NCBI RefSeq assembly: GCF_000429325.1
Contig: NZ_AUBQ01000004.1
Coordinates: forward strand, 1 to 64,000
Reading direction: 5' to 3'
Source of the DNA: Fundidesulfovibrio putealis DSM 16056
Lineage (GTDB): Bacteria > Desulfobacterota > Desulfovibrionia > Desulfovibrionales > Desulfovibrionaceae
DNA length: 64,000 bases
This document shows positions 1 through 9,497 of the stretch, in pieces. Positions within the stretch are counted from its first letter, which is position 1; each line of letters starts with the position of its first letter. A program made the translations under genes and the position numbers. The notes under the pieces were generated by a model. It was not told the DNA's origin. It worked only from the letters and a program-made list of their open reading frames with translations, and searched no databases.

Positions 1-255
1 TTCAAGACCTCAGAGGATGAGGATTTCCATGATCTGATCGCGGAGCGGTACGAGCGGTGCCCGACGATCATCACCAGCAATCTGGACTTCTCCGAATGGG
101 GAGAAGCCTTCAACAACAAGCTCTTGGGGGCCGCGACCCTGGATCGCTTGCGGCACGGAGCATACAAGGTGGTCCTCGAAGGTCGAAGTTTCCGAAGCTC
201 CAGGGAAGAGGCCATGATCAAAAACTGCGTTGCCGGTGCAGGGGAAAACAACTAG
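1..255 (+). CDS. istB: IS21-family helper ATPase IstB, C-terminal part (cut by window edge)
   Basis: The window opens inside an open frame that reads to a TAG at 253-255, about 84 residues. It carries the IstB C-terminal signature: TSNLDFSEWGEAF followed by LLGAATLDRLRHGAY and a basic tail. IstB is the AAA+ target-selection partner of the IS21 transposase IstA; the P-loop half and istA would lie to the left. The characteristic IS21 end with repeated terminal motifs follows directly, so the copy appears to have a complete right end. Whether the element is intact cannot be seen from here. Confidence 0.85.
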   Translation, partial: FKTSEDEDFHDLIAERYERCPTIITSNLDFSEWGEAFNNKLLGAATLDRLRHGAYKVVLEGRSFRSSREEAMIKNCVAGAGENN

Positions 256-293
256 ATGTTTAACACGTCCGAAGCCCGGAAACGCTGATCCAA

Positions 294-345
294 GTGGCTC
301 CATTAGGGGCGGACATGGGTGGCTCCATTAGGGCGGTCAATGACA
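294..345. repeat. IS21 right terminal region with two copies of a subterminal repeat
   Basis: GTGGCTCCATTAGGGGCGG at 294-312 is repeated as GTGGCTCCATTAGGGCGG from 319. The segment ends in TGACA at 341-345, the kind of end expected for IS21 elements, whose tips carry multiple short repeats bound by the transposase. Sequence beyond 346 belongs to a different transposase, so 345 is the likely IS boundary. Confidence 0.65.
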
Positions 346-346
346 C

Positions 347-460
347 TGGATCGACGGGTACAACACCAACTACCTGCACTCAACCCTCGGCTACAGGTCG
401 CCGGAGGCCTTCGAGGCAGAACATCTCTGCCGCGAGACTCTCTTAGCAGACGCTTGCTAA
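347..460 (+). pseudogene. IS3-family transposase (orfB) C-terminal fragment
   Basis: From 347 the frame encodes WIDGYNTNYLHSTLGYRSPE and ends at TAA 458-460. This is the C-terminal end of the rve integrase core of IS3-family OrfB. It begins abruptly at the IS21 end, as if IS21 had inserted into this gene. A relative of the same family, reading WIDGCNANCLHSTLGYRSPE, is found on the minus strand near 55.45-55.6 kb. Only 37 codons remain, so it is inactive. Confidence 0.8.
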
Positions 461-1113
461 ACGAGGGACAGTACAAGCGGGTGGTCGAGGCTTGGGTGGC
501 CAATCCTTACTTTCAGGTCTTTTGCGGCGAAAGCCGTTTCCAGTGGATGTTTCCCTGCAATCCTTAGGACGTCGTCTATTTCCGCAAGCGGATCGGTAAA
601 GAAGGGACACGTTTGATCTTCGAGGTCACAGTGGCGCTACACGCTACACGGCAACGACGCCAAGGAGTTGGAGGGCAGACATGGTAGATCACTGGAACCC
701 GCCCCCAGGTGGGCATCTGCGACCGGGGCTATCGGGGTCGAAAACAAGTGGGGGACACGGAAATTTTGACGCCGAGACGATCGAAAAAGAGCGATACACC
801 TTCCCAGCGTTGCAAGGCGAGAGAACGCTTTCGGAGACGAGCCGGGATTGAACCGGTGATCAGCCATGTCAAACATGACCACCGCATGGCGAGGAATTTT
901 CTGAAAGGGGTGCTCGGCGATGCCATTAACCTGTTCATGGCCGCCGCCTTCAACTTCAGGAAGTGGATGCGCAGGCTGGCGCAGTTTTTTGCCCTCATCT
1001 TGGTCTACCTGTTTTCCGGGAAAATCAGAGTTCCATGTCGCCACGCCCCCTATGACGCCGGAAATGCATTTTTCAGGGCCACTAATTCCAACTGCATAGC
1101 AATCCCAAGCTGA
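461..1113 (+). pseudogene. Degenerate IS5-family transposase (C-terminal two thirds)
   Basis: Frames from about 470 read VEAWVANPYFQVFCGE and FRKRIGKEGTRLIFE, then after frameshifts and an in-frame stop (TAG at 565-567) the frame starting at 709 gives CDRGYRGRKQVGD, RRRAGIEPVISHVKHDHRM and GDAINLFMAAAFNFRKW. This order matches the C-terminal two thirds of IS5-type DDE transposases, including the final E-containing segment. At least two frame breaks and missing central sequence make it a relic. It is unrelated to the IS5-type element at 3.1-4.2 kb. Confidence 0.75.
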
Positions 1114-1465
1114 AAAGTCGCCTGGAATTTTACGCTGTTAGATCATTCGCTAGCAACCCAGCAGGTTCCTAACAATCCGCCCCACACTGTCAGAGTGTGT
1201 ACTTTCTTGATTTCCCTACTTGTTCTTTATCAAGGATTTATGAGACATAATTTTTAGTTTCCAGGGTGAGCATGAGAAGGCATGGGATCATTGCGGTTGG
1301 TCTGTGTGGATCATCAACGGGACAGGAAGACCCGAGACAAGAGAGTGCATTTGTCCATGCAAATTGTAAAAATAGGCATCACGGCTGACATGATACAGTG
1401 CATTAATGCTTGCAGTTATTTTATATGCAGAGGCACTTTGTTATCTAAATTCAGGCAGTACTGTT
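1114..1465. other. Intergenic region upstream of the HD-GYP gene
   Basis: This 352-base stretch goes from GC-rich IS relic to the AT-rich composition of the next gene at about 1,200. I see no convincing gene or strong promoter. The short frame at 1282-1476 has no recognisable features. The promoter of the downstream gene is presumably within the AT-rich part from 1,200 to 1,290. Confidence 0.4.
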
Positions 1466-2851
1466 ATGAAATTTAAGAAAATCAGAATTTATACACAATA
1501 CTTGATTGCGTCAAGGAATCTATTTGCGCTGTACTTGCTGTCGCTCGCATTTGTATCTATAATATATAGTTGTTTTGTTGTGTATATATATCCAAAATAC
1601 TATAAGTACATAGAGGATGTATACACACAGAGGTCAACAGAGGCAGCGGGTGGTTTATCACGAGCATTTATTGGTCCAGGCCATTTGTCTCTACTTCCAT
1701 TTCCTGCAGATATTGAAGCATCCATAAAAAGAGTTGTTTCTTCTGGGTTGATATTAAAAGTAAAAGTTTTTGACTTAAATGGAAAATGTCTATTTTCGAC
1801 CCAAGTCTCAGATGTTGGTACCATCCATGAGGGGGACGAATTCAAAAGAATAGTGGCAACCGGCATGAGTTATTCGAAAGTTGTTAGAAAGAGCGGCACA
1901 TCTCTCGAGGGAGAGGTAGCCACAATTGATGTTTCTGAAACTTATGTCCCGGTGTTTGTCGATGGCAAGGTATTTTGCGTATTTGAAGTATACGCAGATG
2001 TTAGTCATGAACAGCGCGGAATTCAAAATTTGGCATTCACATCGCTTGGTGTGATTAGTATTTTGATGATTTTCGGATGGATATTTTTTACGTACTTGAT
2101 GGCGCGCTTGGCATTAGTGGAAAGAAAAAGAACAAAACTAGATAAAATATTAAAAAGAAAAAATGCCAATCTAAATGAGCGAGTTAGTTATCAAAAAGAT
2201 GAGATTGAGGTAGGTCACCAGATCGCTGTGAAGGCACTCGCTACTCTTGCGGAGTATAATGATACAGACACTGGAAGTCACCTGAACAGGACAAAACATT
2301 ATGTTGTTGCTCTCGCAACGGAGCTCTCTCGCACTGGTAAGTATTCCTGTTCTGTGAATGAAAGACCCGTGATGATAGAGGAACTCGGACTCGCCTCACT
2401 ACTGCATGATATCGGAAAAGTTGCTATTCCCAAAGAAATTTTAGCTAAACCAGAACATTTGACATCGGATGAGTTTAATTTGATGCAAAAACATTCCGTT
2501 GTTGCCGGAGAAATCCTAGGGAAAGCAAATGCCCTGTACCGAGAACAATTCGGTGAAGACAGTTACTTGGCACTCGCTCAAGAAATAGCCCTCTATCATC
2601 ATGAGCGCTGGGATGGGAAAGGATACCCCGTTGGGTTAACAAATACGGATATACCGCTAAGTGCTCGAATTGTCGCCATCGCAGATGTTTATGATGCTTT
2701 ACGGTCTCAGCGACCATACAAAGCGCCTTGGACTCACGAAAAAGCGCTCAGAGAGATTGTATCAGGACGAAATTCCCAATTTGATCCAACTGTTGTCGAC
2801 GCATTCGTGTCAGTTCAGAAAGAATTCGACGATATTTTTGAAAACAAATAA
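1466..2851 (+). CDS. Membrane-anchored HD-GYP phosphodiesterase
   Basis: A 461-residue protein likely hydrolysing cyclic di-GMP. It has a first membrane segment at about residues 19-42, a roughly 145-residue extracytoplasmic sensor region, a second membrane segment at about 188-212, a short charged coiled linker, then an HD-GYP domain. The metal-binding HD pair lies in LLHDIGKVAIP (H314, D315), followed by LYHHERWDGKGYP and ARIVAIADVYDAL, the hallmark motifs of active members. The ATG at 1466 is preferred because the upstream ATG at 1406 would add a tail before a typical basic N terminus (MKFKKIRIY). The gene is clearly more AT-rich than its neighbours and stands alone between IS relics, suggesting recent acquisition. 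The sensor ligand cannot be told. Confidence 0.9.
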   Translation: MKFKKIRIYTQYLIASRNLFALYLLSLAFVSIIYSCFVVYIYPKYYKYIEDVYTQRSTEAAGGLSRAFIGPGHLSLLPFPADIEASIKRVVSSGLILKVKVFDLNGKCLFSTQVSDVGTIHEGDEFKRIVATGMSYSKVVRKSGTSLEGEVATIDVSETYVPVFVDGKVFCVFEVYADVSHEQRGIQNLAFTSLGVISILMIFGWIFFTYLMARLALVERKRTKLDKILKRKNANLNERVSYQKDEIEVGHQIAVKALATLAEYNDTDTGSHLNRTKHYVVALATELSRTGKYSCSVNERPVMIEELGLASLLHDIGKVAIPKEILAKPEHLTSDEFNLMQKHSVVAGEILGKANALYREQFGEDSYLALAQEIALYHHERWDGKGYPVGLTNTDIPLSARIVAIADVYDALRSQRPYKAPWTHEKALREIVSGRNSQFDPTVVDAFVSVQKEFDDIFENK

Positions 2852-2989
2852 ATGCAATATGATGGCTTTCATGTTTTGTGTGCGCGCCATGTGAAACCCA
2901 TGGTTAAGCTTATTTGGAACCTGTCTCTTGAATGGCTAGGCGTCATTGAATTATGCCGGTCATGAACAATATAGACTTCTGGCTTGGCT

Positions 2990-3163
2990 CAGGAACCACT
3001 TTGGAGATCAAACCCAAGAGAGACCACTGCGTAATTCATTGAGAGGCATGTCTACCGCCCCTGGCGGATCATTTTGAGGTGGAATTTCTGTTTCAGCGCT
3101 CGATTTTGCCTTCACACGCCTTTGGGCGGGGTTGATTGGCGCATTTCAAGCGCTCCCCTTCGC
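2990..3163 (-). repeat. Right flank of IS5-type element, copied near 21.8-21.93 kb
   Basis: Read on the minus strand, the sequence after the transposase stop (GAAACAGAAAT, CAGGGG, then GAATTACGCAGTGGTCTC) also follows the transposase stop of the relic at 21.7 kb on the plus strand. The last motif is identical over 18 bases. The shared block runs about 170-200 bases past the coding end, longer than a normal IS5 tip. The left portion (2852-2990) has no recognisable content. Confidence 0.55.
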
Positions 3164-4193
3164 CTATTTGACCATGGCCCAACACTTTTTCAGGTTGAAG
3201 GCCATTGCCACCAAGTGGAGTTCCAGTGCCACCTTGTCCTGGCCGAGGTATCTGGCCCGGAAGAGGTGGTAGTAGTTTCGCTTGAACGTGCCGAAGGCCC
3301 GCTCCACTTTGGCTCGAACCGAGCTGATCAGCAGGTTCACCCGCCGTTCGACCCTACTCAATGGCAAGCCTAGATGCGCCTTGGACATGATACCATCGCA
3401 GAAACCATTGCGGACCAGCTGTTCCCGATTGGCCTGGCTGCTGTAGCCCTTGTCCGCGAACACCACACCGCCTGGCGGCAGTGGCACGTCTTGAAGCAGA
3501 CGCGGCAACTCCTTTACGTCCGAATGATTGGCCGGGGTCACGTGGCCGCCCAACACGAACCCGTCACGACTGTCCGTAGCCACATGCATCTTGTAGCCGT
3601 AATACGCCTTGTTGCCCTTGCGTAGCCACGCCGCGTCCGCGTCATCCGAGTACGTCACCGTGACGTCCGGCTCGCCCTCGGACTTCTTGCGGTCCTGCGG
3701 GAGCAGGTCCAGCGTTTTGGTCGGCCGACGGGCCAAGGACACCACACTCGCGTCCACGATGGCCCCTTCGCGAACCAGAACGCCACCACGCTCAAGCTGG
3801 TGATTCAACTTGTCCAGTAGGCGCTTGTAGAGATTTTTTTTCCAGCAGACTATTGCGGAAACAGCAGATGGTGGTTGCGTCCGGGACCTGCTCATCATCC
3901 AGCGACAGCCCGGCGAAGCGCACGAAGGACAGACGATCGATCAGCCCCTCTTCAACAGCCTCGTCGCTCAAGTTGTACCAGCGCTGAAGCAACAGAACCT
4001 TGAACATGAGCAGCGCCGGGTAGGCCGGATTGCCCACGGCGTCAGGCTGGCGCTTCAGCCGCTTGTTGAGAAGACGCCCCAAAGGCTTCCAGTCGATGAT
4101 CCGGTCGATCTCGTCCAGGAACGTGACTTTGCGCTTGCGCAGGGAAACCCGTTAGTCCGCTATGCCAGGAGCCTTCTTCGCGCGTTCGGCCAT
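3164..4193 (-). pseudogene. IS5-family transposase with premature stop and A8 frameshift
   Basis: The gene starts at ATG 4193 behind a good GGAGG. Codon 14 is TAA, after which the frame resumes with VSLRKRKVTFLDEIDRIIDW and LLNKRLKRQPDAVGNPAYP. At a run of eight A (minus strand; 3834-3841) the frame must shift so that LEK joins NLYKRLLDKLNHQLE. The remainder holds the catalytic region (VDASVVSLA, NKAYYGYKMH, FADKGYSS, RAKVERAFGTFKRNY). With seven A the frame would be continuous, so slippage could restore it, but the early stop argues for an inactive copy. Confidence 0.85.
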
Positions 4194-4254
4194 GATCGCC
4201 TCCACCCTGAAAGATGAAGACATTATGTAATATATTACATGCAGTTAAAAGTAA

Positions 4255-4458
4255 TTATTGGCAGTTTTGCCGTGCAGCGGTCTCGAGTCGGTTGTAGTTG
4301 TTGATATACTCCATGATCTGACCGACGAGCTGCTGTTTTGAGCGCCAGACCCCGTCTTTGAGGACATCGCGGGCGAGGCTATTGAACCAGATTTCCACCT
4401 GGTTCAGCCAGGAAGAGTACGTCGGAGTGAAATGCAGGGTCATTCTGCTCCTCTCCAT
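4255..4458 (-). pseudogene. IS630-family transposase C-terminal fragment
   Basis: A 67-codon frame reads TLHFTPTYSSWLNQVEIWF and then DVLKDGVWRSKQQLVGQIMEYI. This is the end of the DDE_3 domain of IS630-type transposases, including the final catalytic glutamate in the QVEIWF motif. The rest of the gene is absent; upstream (higher coordinates) the sequence changes to another IS fragment. Confidence 0.8.
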
Positions 4459-4499
4459 GGAGTGGTTCGTTCCAGGTGGAGGCTAAAGTCGCGCGGACT

Positions 4500-4587
4500 G
4501 GCGCGGCTCTACAACGAGGTCCGATCCCACTCAAGCCTGGAAGGATGACCCCGAAGGCCTACGCGGGAATGATCGGGTTCAGCTAGG
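4500..4587 (+). pseudogene. IS3-family orfB terminal fragment
   Basis: Translation gives LYNEVRSHSSLE and, one frame over, MTPKAYAGMIGFS, which is the usual tail of IS3-family OrfB (YNxxRPHSSLxxxTP). A similar scrap (FRPHSSPVKMTPN) lies near 14,690-14,735. No functional element remains. Confidence 0.55.
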
Positions 4588-5416
4588 GCGTGATCGTCTT
4601 GTAAGTCAGTCGATGCACCTTGATAGTGCATTCCAGGCCAGCCATGAATCCGACCTTATCTCCGCCAGGAGCCTTGTACTTGACGTCCGCAACCTGCACA
4701 CCATTGACCCATAAGTACATCCTATCGCCATAATGGATAGCCGTAAGAGTGTTTTTGGCATTGAGGCCTTTGCGATAGTTCGCGTCGTCTGTTTTGGACA
4801 CCATGTCCGAGATAAAGACGATCTTGTAGGGAGTGACGTCGAAAACACGTTCTGTATACATGTAAACGCCATCTGCTGTTGTCGAGTAACGTTGATACTT
4901 CAGCAGCTTATCACTCTTATCGAGCCCAATCACCAGTCCGAAGAATCCTTCCCTCCCTGTGCTAATGAAGGAGAATTCGGCTTCGAGCATGTAGTCACCC
5001 GAGGCGTCGAAGCTCATGGACCTGGAGACGATCCAGCCCAACTCATTGCGCTTGTGTTCGAGCATGTAGGCCCCGTCCCGGATTTCCCCCCTCCAGAACT
5101 TGTGGTCACCAGTCTCCCAGTGGTTTCTGTTGTCCGTGAACGTATCTTCAAATTTCCGCGTGAACCTCGAGGCATCCGCAGGAGACGGCGGCCTCGGGGA
5201 AGACTTCTGCACAGCTGCGGGGGCAACGCCCGGTTGTCCGGCCCCCTGCGAATGTTCCGGTTTAGCCTGCGGGGGTGTCGCTTTCTTGGGCTGGGTTACT
5301 TTAGCGGGTTCGTTCGAGCGCAGCGCATCGGGTAGTGTGACCTGACCCTGAGCAAAGCACACGCCGGGGAAAGCCACGATGAACATGAGAATACATAGGG
5401 CCAGCGAGGTTCTCAT
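4583..5416 (-). CDS. Secreted concanavalin-like domain protein of unknown function
   Basis: A 277-residue protein with a clear signal peptide (MRTSLALCILMFIVAFPGVCFA), a proline/lysine-rich low-complexity stretch at about residues 35-85, and a beta-rich domain from about 88 to the end. The pattern of FEDTFTDNRNHWETGD, GAYMLEH, EAEFSFISTG, FFGLVIGL, LYLWVNGVQVADV-like strands and GDKVGFMAG resembles LamG/concanavalin-type folds often annotated DUF1080-like. It lies 10 bases downstream of the CsgG-like gene on the same strand, so the two probably act together at the cell envelope. No catalytic motif is evident; ligand binding is an inference. Its end overlaps an IS fragment, so the far C terminus may be altered. 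Confidence 0.7.
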   Translation of the reverse strand: MRTSLALCILMFIVAFPGVCFAQGQVTLPDALRSNEPAKVTQPKKATPPQAKPEHSQGAGQPGVAPAAVQKSSPRPPSPADASRFTRKFEDTFTDNRNHWETGDHKFWRGEIRDGAYMLEHKRNELGWIVSRSMSFDASGDYMLEAEFSFISTGREGFFGLVIGLDKSDKLLKYQRYSTTADGVYMYTERVFDVTPYKIVFISDMVSKTDDANYRKGLNAKNTLTAIHYGDRMYLWVNGVQVADVKYKAPGGDKVGFMAGLECTIKVHRLTYKTITP

Positions 5417-5426
5417 GGCATGTCCT

Positions 5427-6191
5427 TTAATACTGGATACTGGTTATTGGAAGCAGGTTGTTCCTGTCCAAGTTGGCCGAATTCCGATACTTCACGTCGC
5501 ATTTGATCGTATTCACGCCGAACCCTTGAGAATTCTTGGTGATCTGCATACAGAATCTTGCGTTTTGCTCGTAGCGAATCGCCGCGCGTTTCTCTAGCCA
5601 GAGCTTGCTGTCCTTTCCGACAACCATGGCCTCAGGCATCGCCCATGCAGATTGGCCCAGCACCATCTGGGAGGCTGTAGGTATGAGAACCTCCAGAACC
5701 TTCTCTATGATCACCTTTGAGGTAGAAAGAATACTGTCCAGGTCGTTACTGCACGACGAGCCATAGGCGGCCTGAATAGTGCCGTCTGAGACCTTGATAA
5801 GCCGTGCATCAATACGGATGCTGCCCTTGTATGCCGTGATGGAACCGGAAAGCACGTACTCGGCCCCTGCCAGGGTGCCGATCTTCTGGGCCAAGCCCGA
5901 GTAGTTCTGGCTCTGTTTCCCAAATTCCATCTCATCCACTATCTTTCGGACCTGCTCGCGCTCCACAATGTCAAAGACGCCCATGTTCACTGCTGCCGTG
6001 GTCATGAATTCGGAGACCATCCTGCCCTTGTTGTCATCTTTGGATTCGACGTTCAGAGAATCGAATTGCAAGATGGCCATTCTGACACGCCCCCCCGATT
6101 CTGACTCGGCGGCCACCACTCTTGGGAGAGCCATGGTCAGGAGCATTAAGGAAAACAGAATCTTACGAAACAGCAGAACGCACGCGAGCAT
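5427..6191 (-). CDS. CsgG/HfaB-like envelope lipoprotein-family protein
   Basis: A 254-residue protein with an N-terminal hydrophobic signal segment (residues about 8-28) and the CsgG core: MAILQFDSLN, a FDIVEREQVRKIVDE stretch, KIGTLAGAEYVLSGSIT, then IRIDARLIKVSDGTI. CsgG family members form or gate outer-membrane secretion pores (curli) or act in peptidoglycan/holdfast anchoring. No lipobox cysteine is present at the expected place, unlike true CsgG, so it may be periplasmic. The start at 6191 follows a strong GGAGG. It is the first gene of a two-gene unit with the secreted concanavalin-like protein downstream. Confidence 0.7.
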   Translation of the reverse strand: MLACVLLFRKILFSLMLLTMALPRVVAAESESGGRVRMAILQFDSLNVESKDDNKGRMVSEFMTTAAVNMGVFDIVEREQVRKIVDEMEFGKQSQNYSGLAQKIGTLAGAEYVLSGSITAYKGSIRIDARLIKVSDGTIQAAYGSSCSNDLDSILSTSKVIIEKVLEVLIPTASQMVLGQSAWAMPEAMVVGKDSKLWLEKRAAIRYEQNARFCMQITKNSQGFGVNTIKCDVKYRNSANLDRNNLLPITSIQY

Positions 6192-6383
6192 ACGACCTCC
6201 GATTGTTCAAGGGCGATCATTGCATCTTAAGTCGTCTGATACGGGGGCGTAACAGAGCACATCGCCGCTCAAGGTTCCACAGCACATTTCAAGCGCTTGG
6301 AGGGATAACCAAGGGGACATCACGTCCCATTCCGTTACCAACATCCAATGCCACGCCAGAGGTAATTCCTGTGTTTTAAGCAT

Positions 6384-8759
6384 TTATTTAGGGTGGCTCC
6401 ACTTCCACTTCCGAATTTCCGGCATGTCCTGGCCGTTCTCGGCGATATACTTCTTGTGTTCGATCAGTTTGTCCTTGAGCTGCTGCTTCAGATATGTGCC
6501 CTTGTCGCCGGTCTGCGGCAGGCGGTCGATGGTGTCCATCACCAAGTGGAAGCGATCCAGGTCGTTTAGCACCGTCATGTCGAAGGGGGTGGTGATGGTG
6601 CCCTCTTCCTTGTAGCCGCGAACGTGGATGTTGTCGTGGTTGGTGCGGCGGTAGGTCAGTCGGTGGATCAACCACGGGTAGGCATGGAAAGCGAAGATGA
6701 CCGGCTTGTCTTTGGTGAAAAGTTCGTCGAAGTCCTTATCGCCAAGCCCGTGCGGATGCTCCGATTGAGGCTGCAGCTTCATGAGGTCGACAACGTTGAC
6801 CACCCGGATTTTCAGCTCGGGCAGATACGCGCGCAGGATGGAGACTGCGGCCAGAGTCTCCAGCGTTGGCACGTCGCCGCAACAGGCCATGACCACGTCG
6901 GGGGCGACGCCCTGGTCGTTGCTGGCCCACTGCCAGATGCCGATGCCCTCGGTGCAGTGCTTGACCGCGGCTTCCATGTTCAGCCACTGGGGGGCCGGGT
7001 GTTTGCCCGCGATCACGACGTTGACGTAGTGGCGGCTGCGCAGGCAGTGATCCATCACCGAAAGCAGACAGTTGGCGTCGGGCGGAAGATAGACCCGCAC
7101 GACCTCGGCCTTCTTGTTCACCACGTTGTCGATAAACCCGGGGTCCTGGTGCGTGAAGCCGTTGTGGTCCTGGCGCCAGACATGGGAGGCCAGAAGGTAG
7201 TTGAGGGAAGCGATCTTGCGCCGCCACGGCAGGTTCGCGGTGACCTTTAGCCACTTGGCATGCTGGTTGAACATCGAATCGACGATGTGGATGAACGCCT
7301 CATAGCAGTTGAAGAGGCCGTGTCGCCCGGTAAGCAGATAGCCCTCGAGCCAGCCCTCGCATTGGTGCTCGCTCAGCATCTCCATCACTCGTCCGGTTGG
7401 CGCGAGAAATTCGTCGTTGGGCTCTGTCGCGGCGTCCCATTGGCGTTTGGTCACTTCGAAAAGAGCCTCCAGGCCGTTGGAGAGTGTCTCGTCGGGGCCG
7501 AAGATGCGGAAATTGCGCTGCTCGTCGTTCAACACAGCCACATCGCGCAGGAAACGCCCGAGCACGTGCGTGTCGCCGATGCCGGGCGTTCCTGGAGCGG
7601 GCACGTCCACCGCGTAGTCCCGGAAATCCGGCATCCGCAGGTCGCGCAGCAAAATACCGCCGTTGGCGTGGGGATTCGCGCCCATGCGCCGGTCGCCCTC
7701 GGGCGCGAGTTCGGCAAGTTCCGGCTTCAGTCGGCCCGCATCATCGAAGAGTTCCTCCGGGCGGTAGCTTCGCAGCCAGTCTTCCAGCAGCTTGAGGTGC
7801 TCAGGATGGGCGGCCGGGTCGGAGAGCGGCACCTGATGCGCCCGGAAGGTACCTTCGACCTGCAGGCCGTCCACCATCTTCGGCCCGGTCCAGCCTTTGG
7901 GTGATTTGAGGACGATCATGGGCCAGCGCGGGCGCGTGCGGTTGCCGTGGATGCGGGCGTCCTGCTGGATGGTTTTGATTTGTTCCACCGCCGTGTCGAG
8001 GGTCGCAGCCATGGCCTCGTGCATCAAGGCGGGTTCGTGACCCTCGACGAAGTAGGGCGTCCACCCATAGCCGCGCAGCAACTGTTCCAATTCCTCGCGG
8101 GTGATGCGGGCGAGCAGGGTAGGGTTGGCGATCTTGTAGCCGTTGAGATGCAGGATAGGCAGCACCGCGCCGTCGGTGGCCGGATCGAGGAATTTGTTGG
8201 AATGCCATGCCGTGGCCAGCGGTCCGGTTTCCGCTTCGCCGTCGCCGACAACGCAGGCAACCACGAGATCTGGGTTGTCGAACACCGCGCCGAACGAGTG
8301 GCTGAGCGAATAGCCCAGCTCGCCGCCCTCGTGGATCGAGCCCGGGCACTCCGGGGACGCGTGGCTGGGAATGCCACCGGGAAACGAGAACTGAAGAAAA
8401 AGCTTGCGGAGTCCGGCTTCATCCTGGCTGATGTCGGGATAAATCTCGCTGTAAGTGCCTTCGAGGTAGGTATTACCCACCACAGCCGGTCCGCCGTGCC
8501 CGGGGCCGGAGACGTAAATCATGTCCAGGCCGTATTTCCTGATGACCCGGTTCAGGTGTACGTAGATGAAGTTCTGCCCGGGGGTCGTGCCCCAGTGTCC
8601 CAGCAGCATGTGCTTCACGTCTGAAAGCGCCAGCGGCCTCTTGAGCAGCGGATTGTGGTAAAGATAGATCTGGCCGACCGAGAGATAGTTGGCTGCTCGC
8701 CAGTAGGCATCCATTTTATGGAGCAGTTCCGGCGTAAGCGTTCCGAGATTTGTCGTCAT
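6384..8759 (-). CDS. xfp: Xylulose-5-phosphate/fructose-6-phosphate phosphoketolase
   Basis: A 791-residue thiamine-diphosphate enzyme that splits xylulose-5-P (or fructose-6-P) with phosphate to acetyl-phosphate plus glyceraldehyde-3-P (or erythrose-4-P). Length and motifs match the family throughout: [39 protein letters not shown] (given here in two parts, GGIPSH and GGELGY), [14 protein letters not shown] for ThDP/Mg binding, [26 protein letters not shown] and [15 protein letters not shown]. The start at 8759 has AGGAG five bases upstream, better than the ATG at 8804. The gene is monocistronic or first of its unit. In an organism of this type it may feed acetate kinase or serve mixed sugar use; that role is inferred. 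Confidence 0.97.
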   Translation of the reverse strand: MTTNLGTLTPELLHKMDAYWRAANYLSVGQIYLYHNPLLKRPLALSDVKHMLLGHWGTTPGQNFIYVHLNRVIRKYGLDMIYVSGPGHGGPAVVGNTYLEGTYSEIYPDISQDEAGLRKLFLQFSFPGGIPSHASPECPGSIHEGGELGYSLSHSFGAVFDNPDLVVACVVGDGEAETGPLATAWHSNKFLDPATDGAVLPILHLNGYKIANPTLLARITREELEQLLRGYGWTPYFVEGHEPALMHEAMAATLDTAVEQIKTIQQDARIHGNRTRPRWPMIVLKSPKGWTGPKMVDGLQVEGTFRAHQVPLSDPAAHPEHLKLLEDWLRSYRPEELFDDAGRLKPELAELAPEGDRRMGANPHANGGILLRDLRMPDFRDYAVDVPAPGTPGIGDTHVLGRFLRDVAVLNDEQRNFRIFGPDETLSNGLEALFEVTKRQWDAATEPNDEFLAPTGRVMEMLSEHQCEGWLEGYLLTGRHGLFNCYEAFIHIVDSMFNQHAKWLKVTANLPWRRKIASLNYLLASHVWRQDHNGFTHQDPGFIDNVVNKKAEVVRVYLPPDANCLLSVMDHCLRSRHYVNVVIAGKHPAPQWLNMEAAVKHCTEGIGIWQWASNDQGVAPDVVMACCGDVPTLETLAAVSILRAYLPELKIRVVNVVDLMKLQPQSEHPHGLGDKDFDELFTKDKPVIFAFHAYPWLIHRLTYRRTNHDNIHVRGYKEEGTITTPFDMTVLNDLDRFHLVMDTIDRLPQTGDKGTYLKQQLKDKLIEHKKYIAENGQDMPEIRKWKWSHPK

Positions 8760-8830
8760 ATTGCTCTCCTGAATTATCTCTGACTTAAAGCTTCGTTTTC
8801 GCACTTATTGTGGGTGTTGCGTGCGTCGGA

Positions 8831-9325
8831 TTATGGATTGAGCCACCAGATTGTGAAGTTCAACGCTACCGCGAAGCTCACCCATGCCAGATAGGGAATC
8901 AGCAATATGCCAGCTGCCTTCCGCACCTTCCAGAATAGCCTCAACGTCGCAGCTAGCACCAGCCAGAGTAGTATAATGTCAATAAACGACAGCCCTGGCC
9001 GGTGCATGCCAAAGAATAGAGGCGTCCAAAGCGCGTTGAGCAGCCATTGCAGAAGAAACAGCCCAAGCGCCCGCCATTGTGTTTTCCATCCTCCCTCGCG
9101 CCATACCAGCCACACCGCGACAGCCATCATCACGTAGAGCGAGGTCCACACCGGGGCGAATATCCACGCCGGAGGGTTCCAACTCGGCTTGTGCAGGTCG
9201 GCATACCAACCACCGGTGAATACGAAGGCCGCTGAGCCGGAAGCAATGAAACAGAACGCGATCCAGCCGACCAAGGACAGAGCCTGACGGGCAGGGGGAT
9301 TTGCATGCGGATGGTTTGCTTTCAC
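8831..9325 (-). CDS. tspO: TspO/MBR (tryptophan-rich sensory protein) family membrane protein
   Basis: A 164-residue protein with five predicted membrane segments and the TspO pattern: WYADLHKPSWNPPAWIFAPVW, then LLQWLLNALWTPLFF and PYLAWVSFAVALNFTIWWLN at the end. TspO proteins bind porphyrins and related ligands and modulate stress or tetrapyrrole handling. I choose GTG 9325 because AGGAG lies eight bases upstream and the length then equals the family norm; the longer frame reaching 9469 runs through a neighbouring broken gene. Confidence 0.93.
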   Translation of the reverse strand: MKANHPHANPPARQALSLVGWIAFCFIASGSAAFVFTGGWYADLHKPSWNPPAWIFAPVWTSLYVMMAVAVWLVWREGGWKTQWRALGLFLLQWLLNALWTPLFFGMHRPGLSFIDIILLWLVLAATLRLFWKVRKAAGILLIPYLAWVSFAVALNFTIWWLNP

Positions 9326-9363
9326 TTCGCCAACTCCTGAAGTCGATATGTCGGCGTGCGGAA

Positions 9364-9497
9364 CTATTTCCTGGACTGTTTGCTGATGACGATGATGAGC
9401 AGGACTATCACCAGGATGCCGACTACCGACCAAATCCACATTCCTCCGCTCGCTCCCCCACCCATCCACCCATCCAGCCGAAATTTTGATTCATCAT
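9364..9497 (-). pseudogene. Small one-helix membrane protein broken by an 8-bp tandem duplication
   Basis: The end of this frame encodes GGMWIWSVVGILVIVLLIIVISKQSRK (one membrane helix plus a basic tail; cited here as WIWSVVGILVIVLLIIV). The natural start ATGATG at 9497 gives MMNQNFGWMGG in another frame. Joining the two needs removal of one copy of the 8-bp repeat at 9460-9467/9468-9475; then the protein reads MMNQNFGWMGGGASGG into the helix, a normal 41-residue small membrane protein. A start further upstream (9546) would keep the helix frame, so expression of an N-terminally different product is possible. Confidence 0.6.
9460..9475. repeat. 8-bp tandem duplication ACCCATCC x2
   Basis: ACCCATCC occurs at 9460-9467 and again at 9468-9475. 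It lies in the 5' part of the small membrane protein gene and shifts its frame. Confidence 0.9.
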
